A stretch of DNA of 40,735 nucleotides, taken from the NCBI GenBank assembly GCA_012837605.1, contig DUQV01000139.1, positions 1 to 40,735 of the forward strand, in the 5' to 3' direction. Numbering within the stretch: position 1 is the stretch's first letter; each line of letters opens with the position of its first letter. The notes beneath the pieces are model-generated. The model was not told where the DNA came from and did no database searches. It was given only the letters and a program-made list of their open reading frames with translations. The stretch comes from Clostridiales bacterium. GTDB taxonomy: Bacteria; Bacillota; Clostridia; Lachnospirales; Lachnospiraceae. Of this stretch, positions 1-7,780 are shown in pieces. The translations under genes and the position numbers were made by a program.

Positions 1-1
1 A

Positions 2-115
2 GAAGAAGGCGGCTGTACATCAATCAACTTTGGAACCCGCTCCTTTCTGGGAGGTAATGTGTGTTTGACGATTCCATTATACCAGAGGCGTTTCAGGTCT
101 CATTTTTATTATTAA
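2..115 (+). CDS. possible 3' end of a gene entering from upstream
   Basis: An open frame of 37 codons runs from the window edge to a TAA at 113-115 and ends in residues FRSHFYY. The other two forward frames close earlier, near 57 and 68. No family is recognisable from so short a tail, and it may not be coding. It sits 35 bases before the ribosome binding site of the small gene at 151. A pair of this kind (a large gene tail followed by a small acidic protein) would suit a toxin and immunity arrangement, but nothing in the sequence proves that. Confidence 0.22.
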   Translation, partial: EEGGCTSINFGTRSFLGGNVCLTIPLYQRRFRSHFYY

Positions 116-150
116 GTTAACAGACCATATTTATTGTATTGGAGGAAAAC

Positions 151-596
151 ATGAGTGAGAATAAAATATTTAATAAAGATAGAGATGATTCAAAAGAAGC
201 AACTGCTGCAGAGTATTTAGATTTTAGAGGTGATCGTGCGGCAAAAAAAGAGTACAACTTAAAGATCTTCCCGAAGTAGATACATATATTTTATATAACG
301 AGATATTAAGGTATCATGATCGAGATGGTAATCCGGGTAAACTAGAACGAGGAATCGGACGTGTTATTGAATATACATCATCATTAATGGGAGTAGAAGT
401 TTATATACGACCTGATTATTGCCAGCGAATATACTTCAAAATCTTTGATGTGTGTGTGGGTCTTATTGAGTATATGGAATTGACTGATTATGTATATATA
501 GGTGGCAATGATTTGGGTTATTCATATGAGGATCTAGACATCAACAATCCGCATCCTGATATAGCAAAACTGATACGAAAGAAACATATTGAATAA
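151..596 (+). pseudogene. small unknown protein split by a frameshift at an A7 run
   Basis: The ATG at 151 follows GGAGG at 141-145 with 5-base spacing. In the starting frame it codes only 42 residues and stops at 277. A -1 shift (or one extra A) at the seven-A run 243-249 joins it to a second frame that is open to the TAA at 594-596, giving one 148-residue protein. The downstream part reads like real coding sequence (for example DLPEVDTYILYNEILRYHD) and continues well before the ATG at 387, which has no good ribosome binding site. The protein is acidic, soluble, without a signal peptide or membrane segment, and I do not recognise its family. The run has the form A-AAA-AAA-G, so it could be a programmed -1 slip, a real mutation or a base-calling error. 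An immunity or other accessory role is only a guess from its position. Confidence 0.5.
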
Positions 597-701
597 AAAT
601 GCATAATAGTACAATTGTAGTTCAACATAAAAGCTATTGACTTATTATAAATGTGGACAATCAAAAGGAGAAAGAAAAAATATTGGAGAGACATATAGCT
701 C

Positions 702-1610
702 CTATAATTCTTCAACCGCACCTAATACAGCAATACCGACCATAACCATGATTATCAATACATAATGTAATTTGCTTAGCTTCTCCCTTAAAAATATTCG
801 GGATAAGATAACTGATACAATACTGTATGAAGCAATCATAGGAGCTGTCACGACAGCGTTAGTTGACATGGCATATACGTAGAAGAACTGTCCTGCAGTT
901 TCGAATACTGCTGCTGATGTCCTGATAGGCTCCTTTAGAATATTGAATTTCTTCTTCTTGACAACATTCAGATATATCAAAGCTATTACAGCATATAGAA
1001 GCCATGTAAATTCATAAGCAAGGAGGGCAGCATCTTCACTGATTAAGCTAAGCTTATCAAGGTAGATACCATCTGCGGCTGTCCCTATGGCATCAAGCAC
1101 AGCATATAATATAGGGAATGTTATTGCCAATACTCCTATCTGATATTTTGGATTCACTTTTGCTTTATCGGTCTTTATAGCCTCTGTCTGCAATCTTTTT
1201 TCCAAAACAGCAAGCCCTATAACACCGGCGGTTATTAATACGATTCCAACAGTATTTAGAACACCCAGCTCTTTGGGAAACAGTATAATAAGTACTATAG
1301 CGGTTAAGGCACCGGAGGAGTTTTGTACCGGAGATGAAATGGACAGTTCCAAGTATCGCAGCCCAAAATATCCAATCAGCATGGATAATATGTAGAAGAA
1401 GGATACCGGCAGATACTTGATCATATCAAAGGGATCGAATTTAATCCCCTTTATTAGCATGTATAGAATACCGTGCAAACCCATAACAAGACCAACCATA
1501 ATTCCTATCTTTATAGTACTGTATTTATCTTTGCTGTCAGCACCTCTTTTGTAGAAAAGGTCAGCAGTGCCCCATGCGAGCGTTGTTAATAAAGCAAATA
1601 AAAACCACAT
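702..1610 (-). CDS. EamA/DMT-family membrane transporter
   Basis: This 302-residue protein is almost entirely hydrophobic, with about ten predicted membrane segments arranged as two similar halves, the layout of the drug/metabolite transporter (EamA) superfamily. The start MWFLFALLTTLAWGTADLFYKRG is typical: a short first helix with a Trp-Gly pair followed by a basic residue. Members export or import small metabolites such as amino acids, sugars or nucleosides across the cytoplasmic membrane; the substrate cannot be read from sequence. The ATG at 1610 has AAGGAG about nine bases upstream on the minus strand. It is transcribed away from ridA, with about 220 bases of AT-rich DNA between them, and has no operon partner. 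I am confident of the superfamily but not of the function. Confidence 0.85.
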   Translation of the reverse strand: MWFLFALLTTLAWGTADLFYKRGADSKDKYSTIKIGIMVGLVMGLHGILYMLIKGIKFDPFDMIKYLPVSFFYILSMLIGYFGLRYLELSISSPVQNSSGALTAIVLIILFPKELGVLNTVGIVLITAGVIGLAVLEKRLQTEAIKTDKAKVNPKYQIGVLAITFPILYAVLDAIGTAADGIYLDKLSLISEDAALLAYEFTWLLYAVIALIYLNVVKKKKFNILKEPIRTSAAVFETAGQFFYVYAMSTNAVVTAPMIASYSIVSVILSRIFLREKLSKLHYVLIIMVMVGIAVLGAVEEL

Positions 1611-1831
1611 ATAATAGACTCCTTATTACAATTATTAGCCGATATTGCTTGCTGATACTATTATTTATAATTGTTTTATGTATCCCGTTGAATTAAAAAC
1701 GGTATTATTATAAATGATTAATATGAATAAGTCTATAATTTTTGAGATTAAAATTTTTAATTTATCTATGCATATATATTGTTTTATATTATAATGAATG
1801 GAAAATACGAATATGAAAAGGGGAGATGCTT

Positions 1832-2206
1832 ATGCAGAAAATAAACACTGATAAAGCACCTGCGGCTATAGGACCATACAGTCAAGCCGTAATTGTAAAT
1901 GGCGTACTATATACATCAGGGCAAATTCCGATTGATCCTGCAAGCGGACAGGTGGTTGAGGGAGGAATAAAGGAGCAGACAATTCAGGTAATGAAGAATC
2001 TGCAGGCTCTGCTTGAAGAGGCAGGCACATCATTTGAGAATGTATTTAAAACCACCTGCTTCTTATATGATATAGGAGATTTTGCTGCATTTAATGAAGT
2101 GTATAGTGAGTATTTTACAGGGAAGCCGGCACGCTCCTGTGTAGCAGCAAAGGATCTTCCCAAGGGCGTTTTGGTAGAGGTTGAATTAATAGCAACAGTG
2201 CAGTAA
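1832..2206 (+). CDS. ridA: RidA family enamine/imine deaminase
   Basis: RidA hydrolyses reactive enamine/imine intermediates (such as 2-aminoacrylate) made by pyridoxal-phosphate enzymes, protecting those enzymes in the cytosol. The 124-residue length is normal. Visible family marks are IGPYSQAV (13-20), SGQIPIDP (29-36), the catalytic arginine R101 in PARSCVAAKDLPKG, and E118 in VEVELIA. An in-frame ATG lies at 1826, but it abuts the AAGGGGAG ribosome binding site (1818-1825). The ATG at 1832 is spaced by six bases and is preferred. The gene stands alone and converges with the superoxide dismutase gene. Confidence 0.93.
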   Translation: MQKINTDKAPAAIGPYSQAVIVNGVLYTSGQIPIDPASGQVVEGGIKEQTIQVMKNLQALLEEAGTSFENVFKTTCFLYDIGDFAAFNEVYSEYFTGKPARSCVAAKDLPKGVLVEVELIATVQ

Positions 2207-2230
2207 TCAACTAAAGGATTGAATAGTAAT

Positions 2231-2264
2231 AGAGGGGACTTTTTGCGAAACAAATGTCCCCTCT
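2231..2264 (+). terminator. hairpin between ridA and sod
   Basis: A perfect 9-bp stem (AGAGGGGAC with GTCCCCTCT) encloses a 16-base loop just after ridA. It is followed by only a poor T tract, so it may be a weak terminator for ridA. It lies about 55 bases past the sod stop on the other strand. Confidence 0.5.
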
Positions 2265-2320
2265 TAGCTCATTTATAAGAATCTCTTATAAAATAATGAG
2301 TTAAAGTCAATCACAAAATA

Positions 2321-2944
2321 TTAAGCGGATTTAACCCTATGATAGTTTGCAGTGACCTCATCCCAATTAAGCACTTCAAAGAATGCACCGATATAATCCC
2401 CACGCAGATTCTTATACTTAAGGTAGTAAGCATGCTCCCATACGTCAATTCCAAGTATGGGAACCCATCCGTTATTATCCATGAGTGGATTGTCCTGATT
2501 AGGGCTGCATGATACATGCAAATCTCCATTCTTATTAGCTGATAGCCATGCCCAGCCGGAACCAAATCTGCCTAATGCTGCAGCAGTCAGCTTTTCTTTG
2601 AAGGACTTGAAGCTGCCGAATTCTTTATCAATCCTGTCTGCCAGTTCTCCCGTAGGCTTATTGCTTCCACCCGGTTTTAGGGTAGCGAAATATAAATTGT
2701 GGTTATAAAAACCGCCTCCGTTATTTCTTACAGCAGTCCTTAACGCTTCATCCGAAATATCTGAAAGATTCCCCAGAATATCCTCGATGGATGAGTCCTT
2801 TAGGTCGGGTAATTTATCCAGTGCCCCATTCAGATTATTGGTATAAGCGGCGTGATGCTTTGAATAATGTGTAATCATAGTGAGTTCATCAATATAAGGC
2901 TCCAGTGCATTAAAATTATAATTAAGTTCGATTTGTTTAAACAT
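2321..2944 (-). CDS. sodA: superoxide dismutase, Fe/Mn family, Mn-type signature
   Basis: The enzyme converts superoxide to hydrogen peroxide and oxygen in the cytosol. The 207-residue length matches the family. The four metal ligands are visible: H26 (in THYSKHHAAY), H82 (in YNHNLYF), and D167 and H171 (in DVWEHAYYLKYKNLRGDY). The GRFGSGWAWL segment is at 126-135. The active-site glutamine is in NQDNPL near 150 and glycine fills the NNGGGFYNH position, the pattern of manganese rather than iron enzymes; cambialistic use is possible. The ATG at 2944 has AAAGGAGG ten bases upstream. In a presumed anaerobe it would serve oxygen tolerance. It is a single gene with an ATTGT/ACAAT palindrome about 60 bases upstream. 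Confidence 0.95.
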   Translation of the reverse strand: MFKQIELNYNFNALEPYIDELTMITHYSKHHAAYTNNLNGALDKLPDLKDSSIEDILGNLSDISDEALRTAVRNNGGGFYNHNLYFATLKPGGSNKPTGELADRIDKEFGSFKSFKEKLTAAALGRFGSGWAWLSANKNGDLHVSCSPNQDNPLMDNNGWVPILGIDVWEHAYYLKYKNLRGDYIGAFFEVLNWDEVTANYHRVKSA

Positions 2945-3005
2945 ATAATAATCCTCCTTTATTTAAGTAATATATGCTTTAGTAAATGGTTACATCATTA
3001 AAATT

Positions 3006-3017
3006 ATTGTACACAAT
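3006..3017. promoter_or_regulatory. ATTGT-AC-ACAAT palindrome upstream of sod
   Basis: A 12-base inverted repeat lies in the region shared by the divergent sod and cotH-like genes. It differs by one base from the ATTGTATACAAT core of the palindrome before pflB at 19040. It could be an operator for sod; no regulator gene is nearby. Confidence 0.3.
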
Positions 3018-3097
3018 TTAATTGTATGCTTATTATTGCACATAATTAAATAAAAATCAAGAGGTAAATTTAAGTTTATTAAAAAAATTAAAGTTTA

Positions 3098-3126
3098 TTG
3101 CAAAACCTTGTAAAATAGATTATGAT
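3098..3126 (+). promoter_or_regulatory. sigma-A-type promoter for the cotH-VTC-DUF4956 operon
   Basis: TTGCAA at 3098-3103 and TATGAT at 3121-3126 are separated by 17 bases, about 40 bases before the first gene's start codon. No spore-specific promoter was evident by eye. Confidence 0.5.
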
Positions 3127-3164
3127 ATTTATTGTGTTATGAATATGTTTTTAGGAGTAATTAC

Positions 3165-4556
3165 ATGAATTCAGATAAAGTAAAAAAAATAAGTCTGGGT
3201 GTAAGTGTCATTATTGCAATGATATTATTTTTATGTCTGTATTTACTTGGTTATGACGATGTAGAGGATAATGATGAAAAAGCCTTAAATACGAAGATTA
3301 CCGCTCCTATATCTATGAAGAATAATATTCTTAGAGAAAACAAGAATATCTATTACAGGTATAATCCGGGAAAAATGTCAAAGGTATACATCAATGTATT
3401 TTCGACAAAAGACAAGGATGGAAAAGAATATAATTTCTCTGACTTTGACATGATTGCCGCATGGAATAAGGATTTTAATCCGGTTCTGGATGCCAATGTA
3501 CAGTTTGCTGACAAAGAAGAGCAGCCAAAAGAAAAGTCCATGAGTAATCCAAATGCTTCAATAAGAGTCAGAGGTAATCCGCAAGTACCGCTTAAGTCTT
3601 ATCGTATAAAGCTCATGGATGGTTTTGAGGGGTATGAAGGACAATCGGTGTTTAATCCGGATAAGAATTCTAACGATCCCAGCAGAATTGCAAATAAGCT
3701 GGCACATGATCTTATTATGGATTTAAAGCATATATCCGGTTTTCGGACAAGCTTTCTTGAACTATATATAAGAGATGATTCCTTGACCGGTGAGGACAGT
3801 GAATTTCATTCCTATGGACTGTATACTCATATTGAGCAGCCCAATAAAGCATATTTAAGATCCCGTGGGCTTGATGAGAACGGCAGTCTGTACAGGGCAG
3901 AGGATTTTAGCTTCAGACTTACCTCACACATTAAGAATGTAGACAATCCCGATTATGATGAGCAGACATTTGAGGAAGTATTGGTTATAAGGGAAGGAAA
4001 AGATCATTCTAAACTTGTACAGATGCTTCAGGATATTAATGATGAGAGCAGGGATTTTGAAGAGGTTTTTCATACATACTTTAATGAGGATAACTATCTG
4101 ACATGGCTTTCTATAAACATTCTTCTTGGAAATGTCGATGGGATGACGGAAGGCTTTTTGTTGTACAGTCCAAGCAATTCATTAGGTTTCTATCTTCTGC
4201 CATGGGATTTTGACGGTATTTTCAGATGGATGGAGGACGAAAGCAGTGAGTCCGATATATATGACAGTATGAAGAACGTGGTTTTACATAGAAAATACCT
4301 GAGCATGGATGGAAGTTTGGAAAAATTAAAGGCAAGAATGGAAGAGCTGGTATCGGACGCTTTCTCTCCGGACAGAGTCAAATCCCTGATAAAGCATTAT
4401 AGACCCATATTATTAGAGATGATGAACCGGTATCCTGACAATGTTATTTCGCCGATATCTCTTAATGAACAAATGGCTTATCTTAAGCAAATAGATGAAA
4501 GGATACTCATCAATTATAATGAATTCATAAAACGTTATGAGACAGGAGATGACTGA
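3165..4556 (+). CDS. CotH-like kinase domain protein, membrane-anchored
   Basis: CotH proteins are atypical protein kinases; Bacillus subtilis CotH phosphorylates spore coat proteins. This 463-residue member has a basic N-terminus, one membrane segment at about residues 11-25, then a large domain that would lie outside the membrane. Family landmarks are H222 in HIEQPNKAYL and the LLPWDFDGIF segment with D348 and D350, the expected metal-binding region. A TTG at 3132 would add 11 residues, but AGGAG at 3153-3157 fits the ATG at 3165. The stop overlaps the next start (TGATG), so it is translationally coupled to the VTC-type polymerase. The context suggests work with polyphosphate at the cell surface rather than, or as well as, a spore coat role. 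The family call is firm; substrate and role are not known. Confidence 0.85.
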   Translation: MNSDKVKKISLGVSVIIAMILFLCLYLLGYDDVEDNDEKALNTKITAPISMKNNILRENKNIYYRYNPGKMSKVYINVFSTKDKDGKEYNFSDFDMIAAWNKDFNPVLDANVQFADKEEQPKEKSMSNPNASIRVRGNPQVPLKSYRIKLMDGFEGYEGQSVFNPDKNSNDPSRIANKLAHDLIMDLKHISGFRTSFLELYIRDDSLTGEDSEFHSYGLYTHIEQPNKAYLRSRGLDENGSLYRAEDFSFRLTSHIKNVDNPDYDEQTFEEVLVIREGKDHSKLVQMLQDINDESRDFEEVFHTYFNEDNYLTWLSINILLGNVDGMTEGFLLYSPSNSLGFYLLPWDFDGIFRWMEDESSESDIYDSMKNVVLHRKYLSMDGSLEKLKARMEELVSDAFSPDRVKSLIKHYRPILLEMMNRYPDNVISPISLNEQMAYLKQIDERILINYNEFIKRYETGDD

Positions 4557-5266
4557 TGGAATACAAAGGATATAAGCTTCGGAATGAATTGAAATTCTAT
4601 ATTAATACATATGTCTATCAGGTGCTGAGAGAGCGGTTGCGGCATGTGCTTACGACAGATCGGTATATGAGGGATGAAGAGGGATATCTGATAAGCAGTA
4701 TTTACTTTGATGATATATATCATTCCGCTGTGAAAGACAAGATAAATGGTATACAGTCCAGAGAGAAGTACAGAATAAGACTTTATAATCATGAGGATAC
4801 ATTTATAAGACTGGAATGTAAGACAAAGTTTGATGAATATATTTCAAAACAGTGGGCGAGGATAACCAGACAGGAATATGACCAATTACTAAGCGGAGAC
4901 TATGAGTTTCTGATTTCCAGGCCGGAGCAGGTATGCAGAAAGCTGTATGCAATGCATAAAACCAAATTGATGAAACCGGTTACAGTCGTGGAATATCAGA
5001 GAGAAGCATATGTTCACCCCCTTGGAAATGTCAGGATAACCTTTGATAAAAATTTATCAGCCTCCATCGGAGAGCCTGATATCTTTCATATAGATTATGA
5101 AACCTTACAAATTCCCATGGACAGCATGATGATTATGGAAGTAAAATATGACGATTATATTCCGGATTATATTAAAAAGATAATCCAAACGGATCGTTTG
5201 ACAAAATGTGCAATATCAAAATATGTTATATGTAGAGAAATCAACAGAAAGGTGAGAGCAATATGA
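4556..5266 (+). CDS. VTC-domain polyphosphate polymerase
   Basis: VTC-type polymerases build polyphosphate from ATP inside a basic tunnel; the yeast enzyme is the Vtc4 catalytic domain. This 236-residue protein is the bare domain without membrane segments. Marks include RNELKFYI at the start, SSIYFDD followed by SREKYRIRLYN, the IRLECKTKFDEYISKQ strand with its lysines, VEYQREAYV, VRITFDKN and the acidic-basic IMEVKYDDYIPDYIKK near the C-terminus. These strands, rich in Arg, Lys and Glu, are the tunnel wall of the family. The start overlaps the stop of the CotH-like gene and its own stop overlaps the start of the DUF4956 gene (ATGA), so the three proteins are made together. The enzyme may need the neighbouring membrane protein, as yeast VTC needs its membrane subunits. 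Confidence 0.85.
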   Translation: MEYKGYKLRNELKFYINTYVYQVLRERLRHVLTTDRYMRDEEGYLISSIYFDDIYHSAVKDKINGIQSREKYRIRLYNHEDTFIRLECKTKFDEYISKQWARITRQEYDQLLSGDYEFLISRPEQVCRKLYAMHKTKLMKPVTVVEYQREAYVHPLGNVRITFDKNLSASIGEPDIFHIDYETLQIPMDSMMIMEVKYDDYIPDYIKKIIQTDRLTKCAISKYVICREINRKVRAI

Positions 5267-5931
5267 AAACATTTTCGGATATTTTTAAAAAAAGTTTTTT
5301 AAGCGACGCATCTATGGATTTGAACCTTTATAAGATTTTTATGTCCCTGCTCGCAGCATATGTTTGCGGTATGATTATTTATTATGTGTATAAGCATTTT
5401 TATAAAGGAGTTCTATATAGTCATAATTTTAATATATTACTTGTGCTTGTCAGTATGGTTACAGCATTCATCGTGCTTACAATCAGTTCAAACATAGTAC
5501 TGTCCTTAGGTATGGTCGGTGCATTGTCAATCGTCAGGTTTCGTACAGCAGTTAAGGATCCTTTGGATGTCGGCTTTTTGTTCTTTGCTATCTCTATAGG
5601 CATAACCTGTGGAGCCAGCCTATATCTGATGTCATTTATATGTACAATAGTAATATCTCTTATATATATCTTAATGGTTAAGGTTAAGACAGACACGCAT
5701 GTATATCTGCTTATATTAAAGTATGAGCAGAATGCGGATGAGGAAGTACAGAATATTTTATCAAAAATGAAATATGCAATAAAAAATAAAACCATATTCA
5801 AAGACAATATTGAATTGACCTTGGAAATGAAGATAAAAGCAGATGATACCGAATTTGTATCGAAATTATCACAAATCGAAGGTGTACATAGTGCAGCATT
5901 GGTAAATTATACAGGAGATTTTGCTGAATAA
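5263..5931 (+). CDS. DUF4956 membrane protein
   Basis: This 222-residue protein has four predicted membrane segments (about residues 22-44, 55-75, 78-100 and 108-138). They surround the conserved stretch LGMVGALSIVRFRTAVKDPLDVGFLF, typical of DUF4956. A soluble C-terminal domain of about 80 residues follows and would sit in the cytosol. The biochemical function is not known. It is regularly seen next to VTC-type polyphosphate polymerases and CotH-like proteins, and here it overlaps the polymerase gene by four bases. A reasonable inference is that it anchors the polymerase or passes polyphosphate through the membrane, in place of the membrane subunits of eukaryotic VTC. It is the last gene of the operon, followed by a strong hairpin. 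Confidence 0.82.
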   Translation: MKTFSDIFKKSFLSDASMDLNLYKIFMSLLAAYVCGMIIYYVYKHFYKGVLYSHNFNILLVLVSMVTAFIVLTISSNIVLSLGMVGALSIVRFRTAVKDPLDVGFLFFAISIGITCGASLYLMSFICTIVISLIYILMVKVKTDTHVYLLILKYEQNADEEVQNILSKMKYAIKNKTIFKDNIELTLEMKIKADDTEFVSKLSQIEGVHSAALVNYTGDFAE

Positions 5932-5938
5932 AAATAGA

Positions 5939-5980
5939 AGCTGCTGCAAAGTGTATCTATTAACCTGCTTTGCAACAGCT
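5939..5980. terminator. bidirectional terminator between DUF4956 and hsp20 genes
   Basis: A 13-bp stem (AGCTGCTGCAAAG with CTTTGCAACAGCT, one G-U or A-C pair depending on strand) lies between two convergent genes. T-rich sequence follows on both strands, with the better T tract on the minus strand after hsp20. Confidence 0.75.
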
Positions 5981-5988
5981 CCTTAATT

Positions 5989-6429
5989 TTATTCTATGGC
6001 TATATATTTCTTATTGTCCAGTTTTGCTGTTTCCTTATCCTTGGGGAATTTGATTTTCAGTACGCCATTTTCAAAAGCTGCCTTAAAATCCTCTTCCTTA
6101 AGATGGTCGCCTACATAGAAGCTTCTTCTGCAACTGCCACTATAGCGTTCCCTACGGATGTACCTGCCTTTCTTGTTTCTTTCCTCTTTTGTCTCTTCTC
6201 TGCCGGCTGAAATAGTGAGATATCCATTATCCAGTGAAGCAGTTATATCCTTTTTATCATACCCGGGAAGTTCAATCTCCAGAAGATATTCATCTCCCAA
6301 ATCCTGAATATTAGTAGTCATCCATCCGGACAGAGGTAAGCGTGCAAATGACGGGAAGCTGAACATGTCGTCAAATCCATCGAAAAAATCATCAACAAAA
6401 TTGTTTTTAAAAATGCTTGGTAATAACAT
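5989..6429 (-). CDS. Hsp20/alpha-crystallin small heat shock protein
   Basis: Small heat shock proteins are ATP-independent chaperones that hold unfolding proteins in large oligomers. This 146-residue protein has the family layout: an aromatic N-terminal arm (FVDDFFDGFDDMFSF), an alpha-crystallin domain from about residue 40 (ELPGYDKKDITASLDNGYLTI) ending with the family signature AFENGVLKIKFPK, and a short C-terminal tail KKYIAIE. An ATG at 6435 lies one base from the AAGGAGG ribosome binding site, so the next ATG at 6429, with seven-base spacing, is the better start. It has its own sigma-A promoter. I saw no CIRCE element, so HrcA control is not supported. Confidence 0.93.
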   Translation of the reverse strand: MLLPSIFKNNFVDDFFDGFDDMFSFPSFARLPLSGWMTTNIQDLGDEYLLEIELPGYDKKDITASLDNGYLTISAGREETKEERNKKGRYIRRERYSGSCRRSFYVGDHLKEEDFKAAFENGVLKIKFPKDKETAKLDNKKYIAIE

Positions 6430-6508
6430 AACCATTCCTCCTTAAACATACAATTTTTCGTTTTGAATCATTTTTAATTATTATATATCAGCTATCTGTT
6501 CTATATGA

Positions 6509-6537
6509 AATATAACACATATAATAAAATGTGTCAA
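6509..6537 (-). promoter_or_regulatory. sigma-A promoter for hsp20
   Basis: On the minus strand a perfect TTGACA (6537-6532) is followed after 17 bases by TATATT (6514-6509), about 80 bases before the start codon. The long AT-rich leader may carry extra control. Confidence 0.7.
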
Positions 6538-6653
6538 GTATGAAAGATAAGTTTCACAGAAAATTCACATTTATCCATAAAACGGAGGTACTACTCTTTG
6601 AATGCAATATTATAAATTAAATATTAATGTTTACTTAATTTTTCAATATATAC

Positions 6654-6682
6654 TTGAAAATATTATTAATAATTAGTATAAA
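6654..6682 (+). promoter_or_regulatory. sigma-A promoter for the lipid kinase gene
   Basis: TTGAAA at 6654-6659 and TATAAA at 6677-6682 are 17 bases apart, about 80 bases before the start. The rest of the 334-base gap between hsp20 and this gene (6540-6650) is AT-rich with nothing else I can name. Confidence 0.65.
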
Positions 6683-6763
6683 TGAGATAATAAAGTATAT
6701 GGATTTATACTAAGAAGCAGAAACTGAGAGAATCGCAACCATATGTTAAGGAGGGCAACCTTC

Positions 6764-7663
6764 ATGTTAGTTTCAGATAATGCAAAAATGCTATTTATCG
6801 TTAATCCCGTTGCAGGAAGAATCCATCCTAAAAGCAATCTTAACCACATTATGGATCTTTTTAAGGACAATGGCTATAATCTGACTGTGAAAAAAACAGC
6901 TGCCAGAGGACATGCAACCGAATTGGTTCTAAAATACGGAAAACATCACGATATAATAGTATGTAATGGTGGAGACGGTACTCTCAATGAAGTAATATCG
7001 GGTGTAATGAGGCTTGATAAAAAAGTTACCATTGGCTATATACCTTCAGGTACAACTAATGACTTTGCCAGCAGTCTTAACTTATCGGATAAAATAGAAA
7101 CAGCAGCAATGACTATAATAAATGGACAGCCTAGGACAGTAGATATAGGCTTGTTTGGTGATAAAAGATATTTTAGCTATATAGCATCATTTGGGGCATT
7201 TACCGGAAGTTCATATTCAACTCCTCAATCGTATAAGAATTTAATTGGTCATCTGGCTTATGTATTGGAAGGAATGAAAGACATCCCCAATATAAGACCT
7301 TATCATGTACGGGTTGAAGCAGAGGGGCAGGTCTATGAGGGAGATTATTTATTCGGTGCTGTAAGCAATTCCATATCTATCGGCGGACTTCTTAAGCTTG
7401 ATTCTAACAAGGTGGATTTGAATGACGGTTTATTTGAAATTATTCTGATTAAAAATCCCAAAACACCGTTTGAGCTTAGTCGAATGTTACTGTCAATAAG
7501 TAAGAAAGAATATACTGATAAATTAATACAGTTTATAAAGGCACCTGAAGCAACATTTTATATGGAAGAATCTATCCCCTGGTCAATAGACGGAGAATAT
7601 GAAGCAGGTGTCAGTAAGGTCAGGATAAAAAATATTACGAATGCTATAAGTATTATGGTATAA
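6764..7663 (+). CDS. diacylglycerol/lipid kinase family protein (DgkB/YegS type)
   Basis: Members phosphorylate lipids, usually diacylglycerol to phosphatidic acid, at the inner face of the membrane. The 299-residue length is typical. The N-terminal nucleotide-binding domain shows NPVAGR (14-19) and GGDGTLNEV (69-77), and IPSGTTNDFA follows. The C-terminal half carries GAVSNSISIGG and the WSIDGE motif near the end. An ATG at 6743 precedes the AAGGAGG (6748-6754) and is too early; the ATG at 6764 is spaced by nine bases. Its neighbours are an LCP protein and an LTA-synthase-like enzyme. In Bacillus DgkB recycles the diacylglycerol left by lipoteichoic acid synthesis, and that role fits here, though it is inferred. 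Confidence 0.88.
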   Translation: MLVSDNAKMLFIVNPVAGRIHPKSNLNHIMDLFKDNGYNLTVKKTAARGHATELVLKYGKHHDIIVCNGGDGTLNEVISGVMRLDKKVTIGYIPSGTTNDFASSLNLSDKIETAAMTIINGQPRTVDIGLFGDKRYFSYIASFGAFTGSSYSTPQSYKNLIGHLAYVLEGMKDIPNIRPYHVRVEAEGQVYEGDYLFGAVSNSISIGGLLKLDSNKVDLNDGLFEIILIKNPKTPFELSRMLLSISKKEYTDKLIQFIKAPEATFYMEESIPWSIDGEYEAGVSKVRIKNITNAISIMV

Positions 7664-7699
7664 GGTATTCCCTTCGTCAGCTTATTATTCTTGGTTGGG

Positions 7700-7728
7700 T
7701 TGAAAAAAGAATGATAAAGACTTATAAT
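7700..7728 (+). promoter_or_regulatory. sigma-A promoter for the LCP gene
   Basis: TTGAAA at 7700-7705 and a perfect TATAAT at 7723-7728 are separated by 17 bases, 53 bases before the start codon. Confidence 0.7.
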
Positions 7729-7780
7729 ATAACCAGTTTTTGCACAACAGATGCAAGGAAGGTAAGGGATTTGTCTAATA

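Noticed and set aside
6436-6540. CIRCE or CtsR operator before hsp20
   Set aside because: No TTAGCACTC-N9-GAGTGCTAA inverted repeat or CtsR heptamer repeat is present.
6545-6600. ACGGAGG with a CCTCCGTT-N2-ATG reading on the minus strand near hsp20, resembling the ispF/degV repeat core
   Set aside because: Only part of the core is present, there is no partner GGAGG, no tandem copy and it lies upstream of the hsp20 promoter rather than at its start.
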